64,000 nucleotides of DNA from Heligmosomoides polygyrus polygyrus (lineage: Eukaryota > Nematoda > Chromadorea > Rhabditida > Heligmosomidae), in the NCBI GenBank assembly GCA_947396885.1, contig OX377203.1, forward strand, positions 8,665,298-8,729,297. Reading direction: 5' to 3'. This document shows positions 21,344 to 32,145 of the stretch, in pieces; position 1 is the stretch's first letter; each line of letters begins with the position of its first letter. The notes beneath the pieces are model-generated. The model ran no database searches and was not told the origin of the DNA. It worked only from the letters and a program-made list of their open reading frames with translations. The position numbers were made by a program, and so were the translations under genes.

Positions 21344-21647
21344 GGCCTTTGGTATACTCCCATCCACCACAGCGACGAGCGATCGTACAGCCACGGCGAC
21401 GCCTCGCGACATGCGATAGAAATATGTGCAAAAAGTGCCCAACTGCCAACGATAACCGTAGCGCGCGACTATGTCCCTCTTCCGCCGCACGGAGGTATAA
21501 CACTCATCTGCGACGCGTCGCGGGAGCGAAGGCGCGACAACTGACAACCGTGACACGCACTGCGCCTTCCGCCATTGCAGCGAAGGCGCATCACTGACAG
21601 TTGCCCCGAGCCCGTCGCCGGCGCGACGCGGGAGTTTACCATGGGCC
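21344..21647. mobile_element. PIF/Harbinger-like MITE, 304 bp, TAA flanked
   Basis: The left end is GGCCTTTGGTATACTCCC and the right end the complement of GGCCCATGGTAAACTCCC (15 of 18 match). TAA stands on both sides (21341-21343 and 21648-21650), matching the 3-bp TWA duplication of PIF/Harbinger elements. It is GC-rich and repetitive inside, with no coding region. Confidence 0.75.
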
Positions 21648-21650
21648 TAA

Positions 21651-22560
21651 GGCCTATGGTATACTCCCGCTGCAGCGACGCGGGAGTGCACAGCGACGCG
21701 ACGCCTCGCGATGCGCGTCGCGAGCCGTCGCCATCGCTGAGGCTTACATAGTTCACGCAGTTCTGCAAGACGGAGACTTTTGCAAAATTTTAGCGAATCA
21801 GCTGATCCACTGCATTTTTTCCTGGATTTCTTGTTTTCTCAACCGTTTCGTTCGTGATTTCGCGTTTCTTCCGTTTTATCGCCTTCTGATCCGTATGCCG
21901 TTGTAGGATTGCTGTTTAGGCACGGAGGCACGGACACCGACGTTTCTGTGCTCGACACGACACGAGAGGGTTCTCGTGACGTGTCCAGCACGGAATCGTC
22001 CCAGTTGGACATGTCAATAGAACCTCCCTGTGACTTGTCCGGCACAGAAATGTAGATTTCGATGCCAGCGACGAAGTTCAAAGGCGAAAAAAAAATGAGA
22101 GGATCAGCACAAAGGTGGGAACAAACGGCCTAGGAAAATATCTCCTCAAAAAACTAGCTGTTCAAGCCGTCGAAGAAACCCAAAATGAGTCTAGACACGA
22201 CGAAAACCCTACGAGGAGAACAACAGAGATATCACATGATCACCCAACATCACCAGACGTGTGTTGAAAATGCTGTTGTATGGTTGCGAACAAAGGGAGT
22301 GTCGAAATAAGTGAGCGGAAGTACATAGAATAGGGCACGACAAGCGCTCCCCCTCCGCGACCATCGCTGCCCGTCGCACGGGAGTATGTTTCACTCCCGC
22401 GATGCGGAGATATAACACCCATCTGCGACGCATCGCGGGAGCCATGGAGCGTCAACTGACAACCGCGCCCCTCTGCGCCTTCCGCCAAGGTAGCGAAGGC
22501 GCATTATTGACAGTTGTTCCGAGCCCGTCGCCGGCGCGACGCTGGAGTTTACCATAGGCT
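21651..22560. mobile_element. PIF/Harbinger-like element, about 910 bp, sharing a TAA with its neighbour
   Basis: The left end GGCCTATGGTATACTCCC directly follows the TAA at 21648-21650. The right end is the complement of AGCCTATGGTAAACTCCA, followed by TAA at 22561-22563. About 160 bp at the right (from about 22390) matches the right half of the 304-bp MITE. The middle (about 21760-22370) is not shared and encodes nothing I recognise. It might instead be two nested copies. Confidence 0.6.
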
Positions 22561-22749
22561 TAAGTGGTAGCAGCGACTAGTTTCGATCCACGTTCTCTGG
22601 GTTATGGGCTCAGCACGCTTCCACTGCGCTGTTAGCGTTGTTTGTGACTCTCACAGCATATCGGTTCGGTCGCTCTCAAACCCAAGTAAGTACGTATTTA
22701 AGTAGCGATACTACCCTCAGCTGCTGCACCCGACCACATGATGCACCGC
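22561..22749. other. Spacer
   Basis: Short unassigned spacer between the Harbinger-like element and a dispersed repeat. Confidence 0.3.
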
Positions 22750-22845
22750 AGGGGACTCCAGGACCTAACTCTAACACGACGTCGCGGCGCTGAAACGCGG
22801 ACGTGCGCTCGTTGACACATGGTTAGCCGCGAAGCACGAAATGTA
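22750..22845 (+). repeat. Dispersed GC-rich repeat F, copy 1
   Basis: Shares ACGTCGCGGCGC, AAACGCGGACGTGCGCTCG and TAGCCGCG-AGCACGAAAT with 63440-63575 (same strand) and, inverted, with 28515-28640. No function recognised. Confidence 0.7.
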
Positions 22846-23184
22846 CTCAGCGTTTAAGTTCCCAGGCCACATTCCTTGCAAGGAAATTAAGATCCCACAG
22901 AATGTGGTAGGCAACAGTCTGCAGTAGGACAATTGGTCCGAGAATGGGTGATAGTGACCTTTTCCGTAGAGTAACCATAATCACGGGTAAAAATTGACCG
23001 AAGAAGTTGTAGATGGCAAATACTGACACCAGAAACCATCCACATGACCAGGATTCCTGTATAAACTGTCGCTGATCGTCCTATTAAAACCACATTCATA
23101 TACCATCTCCAAGAAACGTTGAAATAAGGCAAAGGCGTGCCGCATTTCCCTGTAGGAAGCGTGTCTAGCCGTCGGAAGCATCGA

Positions 23185-23275
23185 ACCGCGGCAACTCGTC
23201 CAATTTCGTCGCGCACCGTGCGCGTCGCCAGGGGGTTCGAGCGGCGTTGGAGTTATTTCTGCCCCCGACCGCAGG
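23185..23275 (-). repeat. Partial copy of the palindrome-arm repeat
   Basis: The text CTCGTCCAATTTCGTCGCGC and GGCGTTGGAGTTATTTCTGC corresponds to 27654-27725, the outer end of the 512-bp palindrome. It ends in the palindrome-specific GCCCCCG. Confidence 0.65.
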
Positions 23276-24299
23276 GCGGTCACTGTACACGCCGTCTGAC
23301 CTGGAAAAGTTCTAGTGTAGCTAAGCTACAATAAGCAATAGGGTAAACAGTTAGAAAGGTTGTTCATTTGTTTTGATTCCCACGCTTAGCTCTCGAAGAT
23401 ATGATGGAAAACATTTAGGGATATGCTTACATTCCACCATGAACACGACTTTGACCTCCACATACATATAAGTCCAGCGAACCAGCGAACGAGGCTCTGG
23501 TCGGCTCTGGTCAGCTCTCTTTGGCTCCTAACGACTGTCGTCCGCTCTTCAGCTCCACCACTCAACGATCGAGGCTCATAAATCAATAATCAATATCCAA
23601 TAATCAAGAGTAGTTAGTTAAGATTGTAAACCTGTGTATACCGCATGGTTCTTCAGCTAAAGGAACCAATAACCGCGTGGCAAGTCAACTAGGCGAGCTA
23701 GCTGAGCAAAACTTCACTAAACCTAGATCGATATTGCTAGAATATTCTGAAGAAAGGCCATCATCCGTGTAAAACAAGGCTTCGGTTTCCCTGCTAAATC
23801 GACATTCTCGACATTGCTTCACATAGAAACGCGGGCGTGTATATCGCAAGGCAAAAGACAGAGAAAAACGGCCGCGCTAGATTAGCTCGTGCCATACCAT
23901 AACGTGTAATTGCCAATATAAATTGACAAGTGCAACGTCAATCGGCATTTGTCTTCTCATATCTCTTTCCGACAAAGAGCGACGAAACATCGCTTGCCTA
24001 TGGTTTATGCTATTTTTCTTCCTGAGCGGCTCAGGGAACAATTGTGGTTTCACAGATCCTAGCAATAATCCCTTCATGCTTTAAATAAACAACGCTTTCC
24101 CTCTTTATTGACTATACTATCGGCCTCACTATATTTTGATTGTGAGCGGCAATGATCTTATTTGCAAACAGCGCCTATAGGCTTGAAAAATTTGAAAGGT
24201 GATAAGAACAACTTGCTGTCCTGACTTCTACCAATTTTTTTCAACAGTGCTTTTAAATGTACTACTGTGCTGTCATAAGCTATTTACCTGTTGCATTTA
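23276..24299. other. No recognised gene
   Basis: Mixed composition with no coding or repeat signature that I can name. Confidence 0.4.
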
Positions 24300-24640
24300 C
24301 TTAGTTCATCCTGTGCTGCGGAGCAAACTCTTTCCAACGCCGTGTATCGTGAGCCATTTCTTCGAACTCCTGTCTAGAAATAATCATAGCTTTGAAGTCA
24401 TGCGTGAACGCACAACGCCACGTGTTCCTTGGACGGCTTCTGGTTCGCTTTGCTGACGGAATCCACAGATGGCTGATCTTAACAGGCGGTGCTCCGGCAT
24501 ACACAGGGTGTGACCGGCAAGACGAAGTCGGCGTTGCGTAAAGGTCTCCGCACACTTTTGTAGCAGGCGACAGGCGGCAAAACTCGTGAACGGAGCCGGC
24601 CGCGTCTTGCTGGCGGCAAGCGAAAGAGGCACTGCACTTT
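24300..24640 (-). pseudogene. LINE reverse transcriptase C-terminal fragment, second family
   Basis: The minus strand gives QRRLRLAGHTLCMPEHRLLR, then in another frame RPRNTWRCAFTHDFKAM and EEMAHDTRRWKE. These match the end of a LINE RT family with RRLRWxGHxLRMPDHRLPR and a terminal AxDRxxWR block. It carries a frameshift and is a fragment only. Confidence 0.72.
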
Positions 24641-24969
24641 TTCTAGTTGGGATCTACTGCTGCTATTCGCTTTCCCACCTTCTGTCTGCGATATCCGATC
24701 CCTGTCATGGTCGACTAGAGCGCAGACAGACAACGCTGCCGCACTTGCGGCGCCGTCGCCGCCCAACGTCTTTCCGCAAAAGCGTACAGCTGCGGCACCG
24801 CTCGCCGCCGGCAGAAAGCTTTGTGTCCCTGTCCTATGGTTAAACCCTCCCTACTTTTGCGGTGGGCCAAAGTTCACGCGGCACTCCTCCCGCTCGCTCA
24901 ATCGCCAACGCGGCCATGCGGCAACAATGACTTGAAGGATTACTGCTGCTACTGCTGCTGCCTCGTTTG

Positions 24970-25026
24970 CAACACCGCGTCCGCCGCGTAGGCGGCACAT
25001 CAGCCTACGCGGCGGACGCGGTGTTG
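24970..25026. repeat. Perfect 24-bp GC-rich hairpin
   Basis: Arms 24970-24993 (CAACACCGCGTCCGCCGCGT...) and 25003-25026 are perfectly complementary with a 9-nt loop. The surrounding 24.5-25.0 kb is rich in GGCGGC-type text, and the repeat 18-mer of 1712-1729 lies at 24543-24560. Confidence 0.93.
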
Positions 25027-26280
25027 ATAGTTTTGCCTCTCGCGGGGATTCTGCGTCTCTGCCCCATGCTTAAAGATAGGGCTGCCTCGTTGCCATAAAC
25101 GTGTGCGGAGGGCTTTAAGGATGGATAGAGCCGCCGCTTTGCCCCAAAAGTATCTGGAATGAAGAATTCTTGGCTCAGTTCTCTTCCGTGCCTTGCAAAA
25201 TTTCCATCCCTTCTAGGTAGGATATTCATAACAGACTTTTCTGTGATGAAGAGAAAAATAACTTGTTGATCGGCTGGCGGCAAGTCATTGTATATTCCTG
25301 ATAGATAATGAAGGGACAACGGTACTCAATCTGTTTTGGGACGCGCCACGCATTTTAGCTCAACGGGGTCTCCTAGAGGTGATCTGCCTGCGTATTTAGC
25401 CTATTCAATGGATTGCGGTAGCCATTCGATAAGTAACTCAGCGCCTGATCTTTCCATGACAAACTTGGTACCATTTCACAGGTCCCAGAGGGGTGAAAGA
25501 TTTGGTTGACTTTGGCTGAAAATCTGCACCAAGAACGTGTTTCCAGTGCACGTGAAACGGAACCTCCGACTAAACGCAGCCGATTTCCGTAATATATTAC
25601 ATTGTATTCATAATTCACTTAATTATAACCAAAAGCATAAAAATGACAACAATTGATCCGTTAATAATTATACAAATATACTTCTACCTATAAAATGGCA
25701 CAAATTAATTCAAGCACACTTGTTTTAATTTTATTATTGCCTTCGACAGTAGTACGAGTTTTCTAATTGCGTTTTATTTAGCCTACATAATAATCTGCAG
25801 TGGCTAGCCGATGAACGTGCTAGTTTTTGGCGGTTTGGCTTGGAGGTCCGCGCCTTTTTATAATTGTTTTCCTCCTTCCATCTTGATCACCCCTTTTCTA
25901 CCAACCCCTTCTTTTTCTACTAATCCATTCCCTTCTCCATGGTGGAGCATCTCGTCAAACAACATTGATCCGTTTCACTGCTACGGGCCTGTTCATACAG
26001 TACCATGCATGTCCTTTGGTCAATTGCCGAAAAAGCCGCTTTGGAGCGTTCCAAAGCAGTTTTTTTGAACAACTTTTTTAAAAGCCAAGTACTTGTGTAC
26101 TTCTTTTTTCCGTTCAATTGTTGGTCGTCGCCTCCAACGTCAACAGGAGGAATTCAGGTAAGTTTATAGCAGCAACTCTTTCTTCCTTTCCCTTCCCTAA
26201 TGACGAGCTCATGGAAATGGATACTCTGTCTATTTGGCTTTCGTAAAATAAGGAAAGATTCCCAATTCAAGGTGAGCTTT
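25027..26280. other. No recognised gene
   Basis: Moderately AT-rich. Short open frames only, none with family resemblance. Confidence 0.4.
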
Positions 26281-26287
26281 TGCGATG

Positions 26288-26660
26288 CTATTTCGACAGT
26301 ATGTAGGGCCTTGTGAGCGGAGTCCAGAACCACAGTTAGTTTTTGCTGAACAATTTTTTTAAAGGCCGGAAAAAGAGGTGTGAAAACGTGTGCGCAACAC
26401 TAACCAACGCCTATGACACCCACGCTGTGTGCCTCGGTTGGCGCAGTCGTTAGGAGTGCCGCCTCATAGAAGCACACACTGGCGGTGTTTTGAGTTCGAG
26501 TCCGCGTACTGCCAATATTTTTGCACATATTATTTTGTTGTTATTACGCTTTCTCATGATCACAGGAGTCAATGTTAGACCATTAACTCTTGCAACAAAC
26601 CAAGGCTGTCAATTTGCGCCTTCATACGTGCTTTAAGTGGTCAACGCGCAATCTGCTCGC
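26288..26660 (+). repeat. tRNA-like interspersed repeat, complete copy A
   Basis: The order is a head (26288-26430), a tRNA-like segment with an A-box (TTGGCGCAGTCGTTAGG, near 26448) and a B-box (GAGTTCGAGTCCG, near 26502), and a tail (26516-26660). The head and the tRNA-like start recur in both arms of the palindrome at 27651-28162, and the tail recurs inverted at 27490-27655. The cloverleaf stems do not close, so it is a SINE-like derivative and not a tRNA gene. An SL1 sequence ends the tail side on the minus strand. Confidence 0.7.
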
Positions 26661-26723
26661 CAAATATCAAAACGATATGCCTCGCGGAAAGATATAGTTC
26701 GGCGGATAGACCTCTCCAAAAAC

Positions 26724-26745
26724 CTCAAACTTGGGTAATTAAACT
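26724..26745 (-). repeat. SL1 spliced-leader sequence, 21/22 match
   Basis: The minus strand reads AGTTTAATTACCCAAGTTTG followed by AG; only its first base differs from canonical SL1. It is preceded by ACCATAA as at 2492-2513. Downstream on the minus strand it runs through GTTTTTGGAGAGG toward the tail of the tRNA-like repeat. Confidence 0.8.
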
Positions 26746-27489
26746 TTATGGTAATTAACAAAGAACATGAAATGACGCAAATACAAGTTAGCACAACGAC
26801 ACTAACAGCACATACAATGAACTACCAACACAAGTAGGAATTGGGCGATTTAACTGAGTCCGTGACCTTGATCCAGGCGGAGCGATGATAGACGAGGGAC
26901 GACTACGCGCTGACGACAGGATCCGGGAGAACCCAGAGAATAGATACCGCTTAAACTACGATCCTCCAAAGGCAAAGTGGGAGTGAGGTGACTTCACTGA
27001 ATCCGAGATCCTGATCCAAGCGAGCGACGACGGACGAAAAACTACTACGCGCTAACGAGATGACCCGGAAAAACTTAAAAAATAGATTGCGGCTAAAACG
27101 ACGGTCTTCCCCAGGCGAAGTAGAAGTGAGGCGATTTCCATGAGTCCGAGCCCTGACCCAAGGCGGGGGTGATGACAGATACTCACGAGCAAAGACTACG
27201 CAAGAGAGAGTGCCCAGAGAAACATGGTCGGTCGGGCCGCCGAAACCGTGATCACGCGCGATCAAGACGATTTGTCGTCGGTGCTAGTTTCGCTGCACCC
27301 TCGTTGCGTTCAACGAAGAAGAAGTGGCCATTCCTTGCCAAGGAGAAGATTGTTGCTCACTGGCTTTTGTAAAATGATGCTGATGTGACACTTGCGCTTG
27401 TGTTTTACTTGTTTCATGGTTTTGTTCCATAGCTGTTGACTAATAGGGAAGAGCAGGAAGACCTTTTATTTCCAGAGAAATGATATGGT
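26746..27489. other. No recognised gene; internally repetitive
   Basis: The 26830-27180 stretch repeats a loose motif (GAGTCCGTGACC / ATCCGAGATCC / GAGTCCGAGCCC, each followed by TGATCCA-like and GATGA text) about every 130-170 bases, suggesting a decayed tandem repeat. No coding signature. Confidence 0.4.
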
Positions 27490-27655
27490 GCAGATACGCA
27501 TCGTTGAAAAACTAGCACATATGAAGGCGCAAATAGACAGCCTTGGTTTTTTTGTAAGCATTGATGGTCTAAAATTGATTCCTGTGATCATGAGAAAGCG
27601 TAATAACAACAAACTAATATGTTAAAAAATATTGGCACTACGCGGACTCGAACTC
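27490..27655 (-). repeat. Inverted tail of the tRNA-like repeat
   Basis: On the minus strand it matches the tail of copy A (26500-26660): GAGTTCGAGTCCGCGTA, GTTGTTATTACGCTTTCTCA and AAGGCGCAAAT are shared. It joins the left end of the 512-bp palindrome. Confidence 0.7.
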
Positions 27656-28162
27656 GTCCATTTTCGCCACGCACGATGCGCGACGCCAGGAGGGGTTCAC
27701 GCGGCGTTGGAGTTATGTCTGCCCCCGCTATTTTGACATGATATACGGCCGTGTGAGCGGAGTCTGGAATTACAGTTATTTCTTGCTGAACGATTTCTTT
27801 GAGGCCAGAAAAAGAGGTAAGAAAACGGGTGTGCAACACTCACCAACACTTACGACACACCACGCTATGTGCCTCGGTTGACGCAATCGTTAGGAGTGTG
27901 CTTCCGTGAGGCGGCACTCCTAACGATTGCGCCAACCGAGGCACATAGCGTGGTGTGTCATAGGTGTTGGTGAATGTTGCACACCCGTTTTCACACCTCT
28001 TTTTCCGGCCTCAAAGAAATCGTTCAGCGAAAACTAACTGTAATTCCAGACTCCGCTCACACGACCGTACATCATGTCGAAATAGCGGGTTCAAACATAA
28101 CTCCAACGCCGCGCGAACCCCTTCTGGCGTCGCGCATCGTGCGCGGCGAAAATGGACGAGTT
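27651..28162. repeat. 512-bp near-palindrome with 248-bp arms
   Basis: Arms 27651-27898 and 27915-28162 have equal length and are roughly 90% complementary by eye, separated by a 16-nt spacer. The two strands therefore encode near-identical peptides from the two arms (IPDSAHTAVYHVKIAGA and IPDSAHTTVHHVEIAGS, each followed by ITPTPREPLLASRIVRGENG). The arms are head-to-head copies of the repeat at 26288-26480. The shared peptide is probably a by-product of the duplication and not evidence of a gene. Confidence 0.88.
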
Positions 28163-28514
28163 GTTGCCGTTTCAGAATGGGACGGCTAGTAGTGCTTCCG
28201 ACAGAGACGGCTAGTGCGCGAAAGTGTGTATCGGCGACTGTCGATCGCGTTTTTCGTGAGGAGATTGGACATGCAAGGGTAATTAAGATGTTTGATGGAA
28301 TAGAGCGCAAACCGAAACCAGTGCCCTATTTTAAGATCTCTAAAATGCCATACGAAGCTTCCAGCATCTTTCCCTCTGTGTAGGCCTCGCATGCTCATCG
28401 CTAGGTGAAAGAAGGAAGTTGTCGATTTTATTTATTAGAACACATATACAAGCGCATTGAGATGCGTCAACGGTTATGCAACGACAAAAGAACTAGACGA
28501 GGAGCTTAGACACT

Positions 28515-28640
28515 GGGAAAGTTTCGTGCTCCGCTGCTAACCATGCGTCACCAAGCGCACGTCCACCTTTCAGCGTGACGTCGAATGCGGCTGGCGCGCG
28601 ACGTCGCGTTGAAGTTACGTCCTGAAGCCCAAAATAGCAT
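28515..28640 (-). repeat. Dispersed GC-rich repeat F, copy 2 (inverted)
   Basis: The complement matches 22750-22845 and 63440-63575 through TTTCGTGCTCCGCTGCTAAC and GCGCACGTCC. Coordinates are approximate. Confidence 0.65.
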
Positions 28641-29956
28641 TGCAAAAGCTCACCTTGAGTTGAGAACCTTTCCTAGTAAGGGCTCGTGCGAAACGAAAGC
28701 CAAACTACTTCTTTGTTTTTCATACTTTTATAATTACAGTTACTATGACAAGTATAATATATGGCTTTACTCTTTTATAATTGCTTCACTATAAACGCTT
28801 CATCCCATAACTGCTTCCCAGTTTTACCTAAAGGCTTACTAGTCTCTGGAAAAATGCGATTTGGACGCTTTCCTGTTGCTCAGTGTTCCTGTAAATCATT
28901 ACCTTTCGTAAGCTGCTTTAACAGCGTCACAAACCCACTGCTTTTTCAGACGGTGCCAGTTGGAAGTGCATGGCACTTGACGCGTCTGCTTTTCCGCAGC
29001 CATCTCCAATCGTTCTGGTTTTTTGTCGAAGACGTAGTGACTGCCTTCGCGGAGTCCAAAAAACTTATGGCTCTAGATGAGCCCAGAGATTAGCGGCGCG
29101 CAGCAACTAGCTGAAGAGCCGGCCTCCATGATGCATTAGCCAGAAATTCGCCCTCAGGGACACCACTGTTCGCCGCCCCCCTCCCCCCCCCCCCCCCCAG
29201 CACGAAGTTCGACTACATCTGCCGTCCCTCTTTTCCTATGATTATCACAACACTTGAGGTCATCGTCATGTGCAAGACAATGGCGAGTTAGTTCTTATTC
29301 AAAACCATCAGCGTGTGAGCATTTTTCGGGAATTTTTCGGCGGCGACGATTTAGTCATAATCCTGTTGCCCTCGTCGCTCCGCTTATGTATACCATTAGG
29401 AGCTGTGTTCGCAGCGATTCTTCCTTCTATTCTGAATTGCCTTCTTCCTGGCCTTGTCAACAGCATCATTGTTTTGCAGCCGGCATTCTATAGCAGCGTT
29501 TTATACAGCAGAGCTAAGGATCTGAATGCAAAAATAGGAGTAAAAAATAGTTTTTTTTATATTTTTAACCATTTTTAGAACATGAATTTGTACTTTATGA
29601 CTTATTAAGCGAGGGAAGTCTTATTAATTTGATTTTTTAATAGTTTTTTATACGAAATCTTTTTTAGGAACTCTGCCAGGTAGTTCATTTTCAGCACAGG
29701 TGGGCGGGGCCTTTAAAATATGTGGGTGGCATCGTGGCACGTGGTACTTTTCTCGGCCATAACTCCATTCCTATGACATTACACGCAGTTGGTCCAGTCC
29801 ATCTATATTGATTGGCAAAATAATTAAACAGGATAACACGTAAATATTCAATTATTAATTTGTTTTTTTAGCTCAGTTTAATTTTAATTTTTTATTGAAT
29901 TTAATTATTAATCAATAGTTAAATCGCAATTGTTCAACTAGTTGCTTGTACTCTTT
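28641..29956. other. No recognised gene; includes a C16 run
   Basis: Short open frames on the plus strand (28761-29093, 29270-29578) have no recognised family. A homopolymer of 16 C stands at 29183-29198. The 29580-29950 part is very AT-rich. Confidence 0.4.
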
Positions 29957-30185
29957 TTGATGCAGTCGGAGGAGGCGCCGGCTGTCATCTGCACCACGAT
30001 TCGGGTTTTTTGGCTCAGGTCTAGCCCAGGACAGCGAAGCTTTATCCTAGGTTAAGTGAATTTGAACCGAATTTGATTGGAAAGGAGACTTGTCCATCGC
30101 CCAACTATCATGGGTCAACTTGCCTCTGCGATATCCCGTAGGAGTAGAATGCGTGGCGCATCCCAAACACCGCTTCGCCAGCACC
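29957..30185 (+). repeat. Degenerate copy of the tRNA-derived SINE
   Basis: Starts GCAGTCGGAGGAGGCGCCGG and ends ATCCCGTAGGAGTAGAATGC, GTGGCGCATCCCAAA, matching both ends of the SINE described at 38408-38706. The middle is poorly preserved. Confidence 0.6.
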
Positions 30186-30239
30186 TTCCCTTATTCTATA
30201 ATCTATAGCTTTTGCGTTGTACTGTTTATATGTAATAGA

Positions 30240-31000
30240 CGCGTCGTCGAACAATAATCGATGATTTATCGGCCGATATTGATTGACTTATAGATATTGT
30301 TCAATTGTTGTCTAGCGTAATCATCCCTGTCATGTTCGCCTGATCTAGGATTAAACGACTAGGACGACCAGACACTGCTCTGCAACAAGCAAACAATATT
30401 GATCGACCAATTCATTGATCGATCGATTTATATTGATTAGTTGTTGCAGCACCTGTCATACGACCATAACAATCGTTTCCGCTTATGTTGGGTGGGTGGT
30501 CGGTGGCATTTTCACGTACAAGAAATTAATGGGTCATTAATCCTTGATACTGGTTGACAATGTGGCCAGCGCAGAACTCGGTAAGAGAGGAAACTCCGTC
30601 ACTAACAGTACGTGCTCTGATCGGCTGGCATGTTCTTTCCATGCAGGCCACATTGTCGACCAGTTTAAGAAGTAATACGTGAGCCGCTTCATAAATGTAC
30701 GAAAATTATCTTGAAAACCGGTAAGCGGGCGAGACTATGAGCGGTGGGCGTGGCTTGATGAAATCAGTCGATTTTGGCAACGCACTGCAATTTCTTCCAA
30801 GTCGATAATATCGATCGATATTGATCGGCCCATAGATACTGCTCACTTGTTGCCAAGCGTGATCATCGACTGTCATATTTGCTTGATTCCTCTTTAACAG
30901 CTAGGGCTAGTACGATCAGGAACCCTCTCTGCAACAAGTAAGCAATATTGGTCGATCAATTCATTGCTCGATCGATTGCAATCGATTTATTTTGTTTGTT
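30240..31000. repeat. ATCGAT-rich repeat modules
   Basis: Two related segments (about 30250-30460 and 30800-31000) are packed with ATCGAT/GATCGATC and share GCAACAAG-AAGCAATATTG and GATCGATCAATTCATTG-type text. Related clusters occur near 34945-34995, 46180-46830, 50215-50560 and 55785-55910. Confidence 0.7.
30550..30663. repeat. AATGTGGCC inverted-repeat module, copy 1
   Basis: CTGGTTGACAATGTGGCC at 30550-30567 pairs with GGCCACATTGTCGACCAG at 30646-30663 (17 of 18). Enclosed is CAGTACGTGCTCTGATCGGC, shared with the module at 31280-31393. Confidence 0.8.
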
Positions 31001-31279
31001 AAAAAGCATGTCTTCCGGCAGTACAAATGACTCCAATTATGTTGAGTGGTAAGTCGGTGTCATTTTCGGGACAAAAAAAATCATCCATTTGGGGCGTACA
31101 GGCGGACGGACTCATCTGTGGTTAGCTTTGTACACTCTCGCCTCCTCATGCTGGCCGCATTGTCGACTAGTACCGTTTTACCTTAACGGTTTCAGCTCAA
31201 CGTGACATTTGCCAGCATAGTTAACATTTTGTATTAACATTTTGTAGTCTATTTATATTTGGCATATTAATTTTCAGAA

Positions 31280-31393
31280 CTGGTCGACAATGTGACCAGC
31301 AGAGAACTAGGCAAGGGAGAAAATTCCTTCTCGAACAGTACGTGCTCTGATTGGCTGGCATGTTCTTTCAATGCCGGCCACATTGTCGACGAG
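31280..31393. repeat. AATGTGGCC inverted-repeat module, copy 2
   Basis: CTGGTCGACAATGTGACC at 31280-31297 faces GGCCACATTGTCGACGAG at 31376-31393, again 114 bp long. Similarity to copy 1 continues to the right through GGGCGAG and GGTGGGCGTGGCTT. Confidence 0.8.
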
Positions 31394-31499
31394 TGCAAGA
31401 GCTATAACGTGGGACTGTGTCACAAAATGCTTCGAAACTTCTTACAAACCGGTAGGTGGGCGAGTTATGGGTGGTGGGCGTGGCTTTGCAATAACTCAG

Positions 31500-32145
31500 T
31501 ACTAGGCTACGAAATGCAATGTTTGATGAAGCTGGCCTACTGATATGGCCTACTGATTTGCTTAGCGTTTTGTTGAAAAATGTTTATATGGATTTCCAAA
31601 GTTCTGATAGTTTTATTTTAGAGATTTTCCAAAAAAAATTCTGTGTGAGAATAGAATTAAAGCTTGAGCTCCTCGTTGCTAGCAGGTTGTTTCTTGGAGA
31701 AATCGGATCTATCCTACTCGGGAGGGAGCAGGTTTGCGATGGTAGTGAAGTCGAGCATCCCACGACACGGCACCACAATCCCTGAGTCCGCATAAGCTCC
31801 ATCCTATTGCTGGCAGAGCTTAATGCACTGTGGAAACGGACTACGAGGCCGAACACCGCATGCCCCCTCCGACTAGGATAGATCCGAGAAATCCTACTCT
31901 TTGTCCACTGGTCAGAGCTGTCTCATCCTCTCCAACTTCTGCGACTTTTGGACTGCATCGAGCTCTGCAGGAGCCCTTGCCGCAAAGTGGCCTCGTTCTC
32001 TTCTGCGTTGCGGGAGAAGACCACTGGCTCGTGCTCGTGCTCTCCGAGTAGGAACCGATTTCACGCCCAGAATGAGCACCATCTATGCGGCGCCCATTAA
32101 CCGAAGAACATCGGTTGGCCGGCCGGCCGTCCGTCCATAAATCAC
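31500..32145. other. No recognised gene
   Basis: Open frames of up to 146 codons run on the minus strand (31841-32281), but their only recognisable part is repeat E (from 32146), so I do not treat them as a gene. Confidence 0.4.

Noticed and set aside
21174..21768. Arg/Ser/Ala-rich open frames of about 100 codons on both strands
   Set aside because: GC-rich MITE sequence naturally lacks stop codons; the frames follow the transposon, not a protein family.
26436..26515. Functional tRNA gene
   Set aside because: A- and B-boxes are present but acceptor and T-stems do not close, and the unit is embedded in a repeat with several copies. Treated as SINE-like.
27588..28383. Two related short proteins encoded on opposite strands
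   Set aside because: The similarity is fully explained by the 248-bp inverted arms. No start context, domain or upstream support.
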